The position numbers and the translations under genes were made by a program. Source: Hofstenia miamia (Eukaryota > Xenacoelomorpha > Acoela). Taken from it: 64,000 nucleotides of DNA. The notes below the pieces were generated by a model. That model made no database searches and was not told the origin of the DNA. It saw only the letters and a list, made by a program, of their open reading frames with translations. Positions 46,853 to 58,600 of the stretch are shown here, in pieces. Where the stretch lies: the NCBI GenBank assembly GCA_004352715.1, contig SCFE01000022.1, forward strand, positions 265,664-329,663, given 5' to 3'. Position 1 is the stretch's first letter, and every line of letters starts with the position of its first letter.

Positions 46853-49800
46853 CTTAAAGATAAGGTTAAAACATGCATTAAGAAAAACAAAAGCATAAAC
46901 AAAAAAACTTAAATTTTAAATAATTTACAAATATATCAATTGCATTTTATATTCTGCGAGGAACCTAGTTTGTATTGATTGGCAAGTAAATTCTCCTTCA
47001 CTAAGCGTTTAAAGTTGAAGCATTTCGTATTTTTATATCTAACGAATTCCATAGTTTACAAGTAGTTACAGTAAATGAAAACTTCCAAAATATATTACGC
47101 TTATGAAAAGTGACCTATTTGTTTAAGAACGCTGAACATTGCTGTAATAGACCAGTTAAATTTCATATTTATTTGTTCTGACTGTAGAGGTTAAATTATT
47201 CAGCAGTATACATGCATAGTTATACTGGCTCATCACGAATGCCTTTATTAGCTGCTTATTTTTGGTGAGAGCTCTAAGTTGCTTAATATACTGAACGCCC
47301 ATTGCTATGCTACTCACTTTCTTTCTAATGCAGGTCTTATATGAAAGAGAATTGTCGATGTCCACTCCTAAGTACTTCACCACACTAGATTGTTGGATGT
47401 TCATGTCATTTATACTTAGATTAATGTTCTTGACCAACTGCAATTGGTCAAGAACTTCTAATGCAGGTCTTATATGAAAGAGAATTGTCGATGTCCACTC
47501 TTAAGTACTTCACCGCACTAGATTGTTGGATGTTCATGTCATTTATACTTAGATTAATGTTCTTGACCAACTGCAATTGGTCAAGAACTTCTAATGCAGG
47601 TCTTATATGAAAGAGAATTGTCGATGTCCACTCTTAAGTACTTCACCGCACTAGATTGTTGGATGTTCATGTCATTTATACTTAGATTAATGTTCTTGAC
47701 CAACTGCAATTGGTCAAGAACTTCTAATGCAGGTCTTATATGAAAGAGAATTGTCGATGTCCACTCCTAAGTACTTCACCGCACTAGATTGTTGGATGTT
47801 CATGTCATTTATACTTAGATTAATGTTCTTGATAAACTGTGTTGTTTTCTTTGTTAATCTTTATAGTATATGGCAATAATATTAAAGGGTGTATTCAAAA
47901 ATATTAAGTGAATGAACTGGTATTTTAAATAATTCCAAGCATACTTTTTAAAAAATTAACTCCTATTTTTACCAGCCTTGGAAATGGCCCGATATTTGCG
48001 CTCTATGATCCTAAGTCTAAATACGGTCAGGCCTGATTCCATTTGTTAACCAATTTGTCAAAAACAATTGTCTTTACAATTTTAAAGACAGACGGACGGA
48101 CCAGGGAGGCCATGGCCACCTTACTTTTTGCAAATCAAAAAATCATAACTTGAAGCCTTTGAAAAAATTCTTTTATTTCAACTAAAATATGACTGAGTTC
48201 TAAAAGTCTTTTCAATTGTCTCTAAATTATTGACACAGGTTTTTGATGACGAAAAAATTCGTAATTCATTGATGTTAGCTTGTTAGAGTATATGTATCAG
48301 GGAAAGCAAAGTTCCCTAACAACATACAGTACTATTTAGGGTACACGAACATTTGATTAAACAGAGAACTGTGATGAATTTTCGGAAAATGGAAGCAACT
48401 TCTGAAATATACAAATTTCATGTGTATACCGAGTTTAAAAGAGGCAAAAGCGCAACCGAAATACACAGCAATTTGTAACTGGTGTAACCCCATAAGAGAT
48501 GATCAATTGAAGTTTGAACATAAGGGGTCGGCCAATAAGAAAACGATGTAGGCGATTGCGTATACCTTAAATCTCAGATTCAATGTCAAAGTATAGCGAT
48601 GTGGTGTGTGTCAACTTCATCAAGACAACTGGGAAGGAATACTGTGTTCTTCATCGCAACCCTATTCGTCTAAATGAACTCTACTGACAGAATGACAATG
48701 CTCGCAATAATATGGAATTCTGCAACCGCCTTAACAAATTGGTCAACCAATCCCCTTATTCCCTAATCTCAACATATCTGGCAGATGGATAAATGTCCAA
48801 ATAGATTATGTTCGTAATCAAGAATTCGAAACACCAGAAGGGATAGGTAAAGTGCCATTGCAGTGTTTGAGATCTTTGTCTGAAAATTAATGCAGACTCT
48901 TGAAACTATTTCGTCACTGAGAACGTGTTATAAAACAGCAAGGAAGGTTCCTTAATGATTAAATCTGCTTTCTTTATCTTTTTCACGTAAATAAAAGAGT
49001 TACTTAACAAATGAGAAGTGCTTTTGAACGCATTAATAGCATATACATAAGATCATTTTCCATATGATTATGAATATGTGCTTGTTGTGACTAAATTATC
49101 TTGATTAACTTTGCATCTATAGTCATGGGCAAAGATAATTTGAAGAATGACTCTGGTGAAAACATTACAAAAAGTTTGCGCATTATTCGACATGGAAGGA
49201 TGGGACAATCTTACCAAAAGTTTATTAGAAAACGAGTTTATTAGACAAAATCAATCAGAAGTTGACAAAATATTTCAAAACTTGAAGAGTGAGAGTCTCC
49301 AAGTTCAACCAGTTAAATGACATCAATGTCATGATTGACATTCTTAATGACTTAAATTTCATAAACTATGTCTCATTTGAGTACAGAAGTAGATTTCGCT
49401 GCCCTCTTTAAAATTAAAGCCGTTAAAAAATTCAAGTGTGAATAGTGGTATTTCAACAGAATCTGCCGCATTTGTAAGTTTTTAATTCTTAAGTACAAAT
49501 TTAACTTCTTTGGGATGCCAAAGATTCTGAAAAAGAACATCTTTGGAATTTTGAAAGGCTACTATTCGTCTGAATACAAAAGTTATGGATGCAAAAGATT
49601 TTTGCTATGTTTTTGCTCTGGTTGCCAAAAATTCGTTAATTTTTGTATTACTTGAAGTACTTTAATAAGGACTTGAAGTAGTAGTAGTATAATTACTTCA
49701 ACAAATAGACTCATTACAAACATTAAGAAATTATTTTCGTTTTTGTTAGCATTTGTGATGGGGATGTAGTTTAGTTTCTCAGTTCTTTATCTGAGAACAA

Positions 49801-52638
49801 AGCCCAAGTGAGGCTTTGCCTTACACAACATTGTATTTAAAAAAAATTCTTAGAAAAAATTGGTAATAGCAATGCAGAGCTGGGTGGGCTTTAAGTAGAA
49901 ACTTAGGTGGGATATAGCCTAACAAAGCCTGCCTGCAAACCCACCACTGGTGACAATGGATTTTTATTCCCGGTACAATATATTGTTGTGTTGTGACGAA
50001 AATAAATTTGAATTTCACACCGCACAACACACAACGGTAAGCCTGTTGTAGCATATATTACTACACTGAAAAGAAGAAATTGAGAAAGACCCTAAACAAA
50101 AAACCAACAGATCTGGCCGAACGCAAAATCGGGTCATCATATATGGCCCTTTCACTTTCAGAAGCTCACCGCCACCTATGATTTTTCTTACTTTTATAAA
50201 GCCTACATTAATAATTTTGCTTGCAAATTTAAACGCATGTAAGCTTGCTTATAGTATTAGAAAACTTTAGAAACATTTAAAATGAAGTTAACCCTGGTAT
50301 GAATTAAGTTAGGAGATAACTTATTTTGCTTATATATAGAAGCAACAACAATTTTTCTAAGTTGCAAGACTAAACACCTTCAGCAATCAAGCCCTTAGAA
50401 AAATTTTGTCATTAAATCAAGCATGACTCGGGAATAATCGTTGAAAAGAGCTTTCAAATATATTTCACAATTAAAAAATATATTTCACAATTAAAAAATA
50501 TATTTCACAATTAAAAAATATATTTCACAATTATAAAATATATTTCACAATTAAAAAATATATGTCACAATTAAAAAATATATTTCACAATTAAAAATAT
50601 AGTTCACAATTAAAAATACCAACTGTTCGATTTGGTTATGCATTGAATTAGAAAAGCCAAACAATCAACAATTTTCCAAATAAAATGTTCTAATAAAATT
50701 TATTAATGTATCTTCAAATCTTAGGTTGACCTCTTGCACTGAAATATTTAGTCCCATATTTTCCATGAGATAGATAGCACATTCCTGTCTGTGTGTTAAG
50801 AAAATTTATAAATAACAAATAATTTTCACCTCTAAATATTAATTAGAAGATTGTTTGCATTGCTAAATTTACATTTTGGGATGCCACTCTTGTAAACATC
50901 AAAATGAAAAATAATTGAAATGCGTAGAAATGATGTTTTGGAAAAAAAATGAGGCAATGCCTCCCAAGTACCTGCCCCTAAAGCCACGCTTGAGCAGCGC
51001 AAACCATAGTAGATATATGTTGATTAAAATAAAATAGATAAAATAAATAATCAAAAATTCTCATTTTAAGTAAATTAAAAACATAGAAAAACTTGGTAAT
51101 TTAATCAACTTGATTGGCACATTCGCATTGAATAACAGCAAGACATCGCCTTCTGATTAAAACATCAAAGCAATGTCATTCAATGAAGTTTGAGTGGGAT
51201 GATGAAAAAATTATTACACGTTGAAAAAAGAATTTTTTATTAAGTAAACGCATAGAAGAGGGATAATTGAAGACAACTTTAACTCCCCGCCTATAAAATG
51301 ATTGAAAGCGAAGGTCGTGCGACATCACAAATCTCTTAATTATTTAATAAAATACAAAAATAAAACAGCAGCTTAAATGCTCGTAAATGGAATATGTTTT
51401 AAAATATTAGAAGTGATTCGCAAATATTATAATAAACACTTTCATCGAAGCCGAACAAAACAGTCTGCCAGACACAATGGCACCAATACACATTAAAGCG
51501 TGCAAGAACTATGTTAGTCAATTAAATTTTCCAAGTTGTTGCCTGGAGGCGCTCAAAATTTCTCATTGAATGTTGACAAAAAATTCAAAAATTATTAATA
51601 AGAAAAAACCAACACATTTACAAAATTAAATAAATCTAATAATGCCTCACTAGTAACTAGTTTATTACTTCATTAATATGCTAGTTAAGTGCACAGAGGT
51701 CATTTATTCATCCAGGGTGGTAATAAAATACATCTAGTTTCACTGAATGAACTGTAACCCTTTTCTAATTGGCATAAAAAAATAATTTTTTTTCAAGATG
51801 ACAAACTACATATACACTTGTTTTATAAGAATTTTTTTAGAATCATTGTGAGGATTAATATATATATATATTCAGAGATTTCTGAATATTAAAAAATACT
51901 GAGATGGTACATTTTTTGGTTTTTTGTGTTTTTCAAGTGTAATTCGAAAGTTCAAATGTATGTAATATTTGACAGGTAGAGTAAATTTGTAAAAATATTT
52001 AGGCTCATATTGACTGAATTTTAAGATGTATGTAATTCTTATAAGAAATAGTGTAGTTTTTCAAATAAATTATACAATTACAAATATTATATTAAACCTA
52101 AACGATAGATGTGTAAGATAAACTAATAAACGTGGATTAGTTGTGTTGGTGTGCATATGCAATTCAGATGCCAGTTAGAATTCAAAATTGATTTAATAAT
52201 TTTTAAATCAATACAGGTGTAATCCATTGGCAGCACTGCGAAACAACACATTTAGCTGGAGGTTATTTTTAGCTTAGGTATAACATTTATATAAATTCAA
52301 AACCAAAAAAGCATTTCCATCTAACCAGCTCCAAAGATTTTATAAAAAAACAATGTAAAAAGAAAACTCATTCTAAAATAAATTCAAAATACAACAATCC
52401 ATTTCAGGGCAGAGGTATTTTTTTATCAAATTGTTTGCACAAAATAGCATTGAAATGATCTGTACAGATAGCTAAAAAATCTGAACTAAAAATCGTTTGA
52501 TTGAAGTAGACAAGGAAAATGATGTACGCTTCTGTGGCAACATTCCCTTTGCAGCCAAGAATATTACACAGTGCGAGACACTTAAAACGAAAAAAATCTT
52601 AACATTTATATATATATAGCGTTCTAAAGAGAACACCT

Positions 52639-52673
<35 letters not shown>

Positions 52674-55600
52674 NTATGCAGATATAGTAATAAGAATCAA
52701 GAATATGAGATGAGCATAGCAATATTGTATGGGCAAACTTTCCTTTGCATAAAAACCATAGACTACCATTTAAATAAATACCTTGATTAAGCGGACGCTA
52801 CTTTGCACGAAGCTTCTAGTCATTGGCATCAATAATCTCACATTAGTTAGAATGCAAAAACTAACCTCCTTTTTGGCACTAGTTGGCTTAGAGATGATTA
52901 AGCCGCGAAGAGATGAGAAAGCAAGCAATTATGAAATAGAAATGGAACACTCCCCGTGATCTGATATGTTTGTGGAATATTATTAAAAAATATTGTAGGG
53001 GCAAACTTTCCTTTGCATAAAAACCATAGACTACTATTAAATAAATACCTTGATTAAGAGGACGCTACTTTGCACGAAGCTTCTAGTCATTGGCATCAAT
53101 AATCTCACATTCGTTAGAATGCAAAAACTAACCTCCTTTTTGGCACTAGTTGGCTTAGAGATGATTAAGCCGCGAAGAGATGAGAAAGCAAGCAATTATG
53201 AAATAGAAATGGAACACTCCCCGTGATCTGATATGTTTGTGGAATATTATTAAAAAATATTGTAGGGGCAAACTTTCCTTTGCATAAAAACCATAGACTA
53301 CTATTAAATAAATACCTTGATTAAGAGGACGCTACTTTGCACGAAGCTTCTAGTCATTGGCATCAATAATCTCACATTCGTTAGAATGCAAAAACTAACC
53401 TCCTTTTTGGCACTAGTTGGCTTAGAGATGATTAAGCCGCGAAGAGATGAGAAAGCAAGCAATTATGAAATAGAAATGGAACACTCCCCGTGATCTGATA
53501 TGTTTGTGGAATATTATTAAAAAATATTGTAGGGGCAAACTTTCCTTTGCATAAAAACCATAGACTACTATTAAATAAATACCTTGATTAAGAGGACGCT
53601 ACTTTGCACGAAGCTTCTAGTCATTGGCATCAATAATCTCACATTCGTTAGAATGCAAAAACTAACCTCCTTTTTGGCACTAGTTGGCTTAGAGATGATT
53701 AAGCCGCGAAGAGATGAGAAAGCAAGCAATTATGAAATAGAAATGGAACACTCCCCGTGATCTGATATGTTTGTGGAATATTATTAAAAAATATTGTAGG
53801 GGCAAACTTTCCTTTGCATAAAAACCATAGACTACTATTAAATAAATACCTTGATTAAGAGGACGCTATTTTGCACGAAGCTTCTAGTCATTGGCATCAA
53901 TAATCTCACATTCGTTAGAATGCAAAAACTAACCTCCTTTTTGGCACTAGTTGGCTTAGAGATGATTAAGCCGCGAAAATAATATTAATAATAAACGCTT
54001 TTATTTCCGTAAAATATACCTAATGTACACCTTAAATATGAATTTGTTTCCTTGTTAATGAACGTATTTGTCCAGAACGTTATCCTGAACGCATTCGTTT
54101 GTCTTGACGATCGCATGGTTGGGACTTCGTTGTAGAATGGATTGTCTTAACAAACTGCTTCTTAAGATATGAATTTATTGTTGTAAGAAGATCAGACTTT
54201 GTGATAAGAGACATTCGACTATATTAAGGAGTCCTGGAACCCACACTTCTGCTGCATATAGGTATATTGGCATTATATAGGTTGTGAAAATACGCTTACA
54301 CTGTTGTGTAACAAAATTGCTTTTCATAACTATCAACGACACGTGTTCTTTCCACTTCAGATGCTCATGTAGGGTGTACACAAAGGAACATCGTCATTAT
54401 GCATTTTCACCGTTGAACAAACAACTTTCAAGATACTCTCATTGTGAATTGAGCTGTCTGGAGGTCATTTCCTGTGACTTTCTAGAATTAATATACAAAG
54501 TCTTGTCATCGTACAGATTCGTAAGCTTGCACACTGTGTCGACGTATTTCTGGTAATCGCGTTGCTTTGCGAAGAACCTGGAGTTGTAGTGTATCGTCCG
54601 AATACTTGATAATGTCACCATTATCCTCGGTTGTAACAATGGTGGTCCGCTAGGAGGGTCTCCCTGTGGCATGCCAACTTTCATATCAACCTGTAGGAAG
54701 AAACGTCTTGTTCTCTTCGTTGTTTGCTGATATTCAGGGAAGTAGTCATGAAGCCAACATGTCAGCCACTCGCTTTTTTGATTTATGCTGTTGAGCAGTT
54801 TATTAGACGAAACGGTGTTAAATGCTGAAGAGAAGTCAATGAACAGTGCCTTCCTGATTATGATTTCGTATGAATCCAATGATTTGAAGATCAAATCATT
54901 TTTGTAGGCGAACCGTGAATTATCCTGTTCTAGGCCATCCATCGTGAGTAGTGCCTGAAGCGCTATCATTATTGATTTGGTGAGACACAAACAGGTAGAC
55001 AGAAGCAGGCTTTCAATACTGGAGTTGTCCTTTTTGGCAGCGGACTGATCAGACCATGTTTCCAGTTGTTGACGCATGGATGTCTGTTCGCTTGTAAATA
55101 ATTTGAAATGGAGTTGACAATGTCGGAGAATTCTCTTTTAACATCGTGGGAGAAACATATTCTAATCCATTGCTTTTAGTCATATCAATATATTGAAGAA
55201 GCCTTTCTACCAGTTCTTCTGTCACATCAACATGTACTATGTCCTGTTGAACACGATTCTGAGTACAGAAGTCTTTGTCTTTATGCTCGTTGCCTCTTAT
55301 TACCATATTTAATAGCTTCGTGCTTCCTTCTAACAATTGACTTCAGTTCATCATTGGTAACAATCCTGAATCCTTTCCCCAAAACTTACAATTTTCGATC
55401 TTTTGAGAGGAAAAACATATCACTTATAAAAGGAATGTATTCTTCAACTCTTAAAACCACGTCATCGATTTCTGAAAAATGAGAAGTTAGTGTTCCCCAT
55501 TCAGTGGTTTCAAATGCATTTCGTATTGCCATGCTATCATGTTGAGAATATTCAGTCATGACTCTATGTTTGAAAAGATGAAAAAACAGGCAATTATGAA

Positions 55601-58600
55601 ATAGAAATGGAACACTCCCATGATCTGAGATGTTTGTGAAATATTATTAAAAAAAGATAACTACCATAAACTTATTCCTAAGAGTTCTTCAGAAATCAAT
55701 GCAAATTAACACTCTTTCATTTTATTTGGGGAATATATATAGTTGAAGATTCCATATAGTACAGGGGTTCTTAACCTTTTTTGTCTCGTTTACCCCTTTC
55801 CGAATGAAAAAAGTATAATTTACCCCCATCTTCTTGGTGGCCCCTTGTCAAGAAAAGTAAAGCAATCTTTTTGGTTTTTTACCAGGGCACATATCAAATA
55901 AGTTTTTTTAGTTATGGAAAAGTACGATAAACACACAAGAATGTAAAAATTTTCTTTTAATACTAACTGACACACATCTAGTAAACAGTAAAATTGGAAC
56001 ATACTTAGGCTGCTGAAATGAAAATTGTATCACACTTTCGTAGTGATAAACTGAAGTTATATATTTAAATTATAATCCAGTGCAACACTATCACTTTTTC
56101 AATACGCAAAATTGAAGTTTGCTTTAGCTTATAATTCAGTAAATTTACCCCTTCAATAGGTAAAATTTACCCCCGGTTAAGAACCCCTGATATAGTACAA
56201 CAACTTTCTTTATTGTTATAGTGCAGCATAAAAGAAACCTACATAAAAATATAAACTCAACATTTGTAGATACCTTAAACAGATCAGAGCACTTAAAATC
56301 GTTTGGGAAAAGAGCGTAAAAAATTGATTGTTTGACTTAAAAAACGAAATCCTCAACTATTAAAAACTTAATTGTTTCTATGCAGAAATAACCGAACTCA
56401 AAAAATAGAAAAATTGTAACAATACTAAATCTTCATCAAGTCCTTTGCGAGCAGTCGAAAACGACTTTGAATGCTTTGGTGAAAAAATGACATTAACTTA
56501 GGTATTGATTGGCATTCAAAACCTAAAAACTTATAGTTGAAATAGTTGACTTTGTGGCAAGCATGACTTCCAAACAAGAATTGGGAGATTTATGACGTTG
56601 TGATACGTACCAATATGAAACCAATCGGAAGAAGACATCATCAAATATGTCATTAAAAGCAAGTTATTAAAATGAAAAATGATAAAAATGACAATGCAAT
56701 GCAGATTTGATCATTGGAACTAGTCGAACAGACATGAACTTAAACACAACGTCTTATAAAAACTACAAACATGATTTAAATAAACTAATGACATTGATTT
56801 CTTACATGTATACAGTGATATAAAAGAGTTTATTGCGTTAGACAATACTTTGAACAGAAACAAACATTACAGTTACAAGACTCTGCTTTGCCGCACCAAG
56901 CAAATAGTAACAAGTAACAGTTTAAAACCAACTTTATAGAGGATTTCTTATCTCATATTAGAGACCAAGCGTTAAGTCGTAAATTGAAAGGCATCGGTGT
57001 TTGTCTACATAATATCCCCTGCAATGACAGATTAACAGAATGTGTAATTTCTCAACCAGTTTCAATTTAATTTAAAATAGGTTTTAATATACCAACACAA
57101 AACAATTGAATTGATATTCGAATACGTAAAAGCATTTTGCATAAAACAAATACAAGTTAAAAATAAGAGACCTTTTTGACATCCAGCTTAAAACGAATTG
57201 ATATTTTGTCAGTATTTTCCATACACACCCCGCCCGTTCTGTAACACGATGTAAAACGAGATATGCTATAAATGAATCTCCGTGATAACCTCTATCACAA
57301 AATCATAACTATAAATAACTTTGAAAAAACAGTCTTCCTATATTCATGCTGTTACTACAGATATTTGATTAGAGCTGTTATAAAGAATAGTATATATGTT
57401 TTTTTCTAAAAAAAACTATGTTTAATTGTATTTTATGTTATATATTTTTGTTCTGGTTTTCTAAGGGTACTAATTTGTTTGTGTTATTATTATGGATTTA
57501 CTTATGGTGGAATATATGATATAAGCTACAAAATTGGAAGAATTAGGAAATTCTTAAATCTAAAAATCTTACAGTATCAGTATTAAACTTTATACGGGAA
57601 GCAATACCCAAATATGGACGCAATTTGCCGAATGCTGCGCCCAGATTTGAAAATGAGATAAAGGTTTTATAAATTTGTATTCATCTCCAAAAAAGCTGTT
57701 AATGTATGGGCTTTCTCTGGTCAAAAACTTGTTTAGTTTAACAATACATTCCAGATCTCCCTTGATGTGATAAACGATTTAAATTTTAGATACAACTATT
57801 TTTGAACAAGTTTAATTAATTGGTAACACAGTTTCAATTCAATTAGTAAAAGCAGGATTTGGCCTTAAAGGAAATAGGTTATTGATCCATCATTTGACTT
57901 TCCAACAAATAAACAACATTTGTTATTAATGATCTGTTCAAAACTGTTTTATCCACCTGTTTTAAAGCATGACAGACTTGTCAACGAGGTGAGCTTGAGC
58001 ACTGTATTCGATATATACCGAGCCCCAAAACGAGCCTTTATTAAGCCAAGCCAAATTTTTAGTTCTGCTTGTTCATTTAACTATGCAAATTGATTTTTCT
58101 AATTTTTTCATTCAATATATTTTTTTATAATCTCATTTTAAAATTTTTACTAAATAATACGAAAAGCTAGGTAAAAAATTATGAGTGTAATATTTTTAAA
58201 AAACTATCGAGCTAAAACGAATTTTATTGAAGGCTTATATGTGGCGAACCGAGACGAGCCGAAAACACTCAAAAGCAAAACGAGCTTAATTGCGGCTCAT
58301 TGACAAGCCTGCTCAATGAAGTAGGGACTGAGAAAGAGTCTTACACGGATTCGAACCCATACCAAAGAAATATCGTTTCCAACCGGAAATACTCAATCCG
58401 TGGAAATGATCTCGACAAAGATACACGCGGCTATAAACATGAAAGACGGTTTAAAAAACAGTCGTAAAATAAAAGATTTTCAGCAATTACTCTACAACAA
58501 GAGGTCAAGCTATTAAAACATTCAACCCGCACTTCCAGAAAACATTCCCGTGAATAAACCCTTCAGATGTTTACACTGATATGATTGTCTTTAGAAAAAA

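Noticed and set aside
46633-46902. Tyr-Ile repeat ORFs
   Set aside because: Translation of an AT microsatellite.
58340-58432. tRNA gene
   Set aside because: B-box-like string present but the T-stem does not pair and no A box or anticodon arm could be placed.
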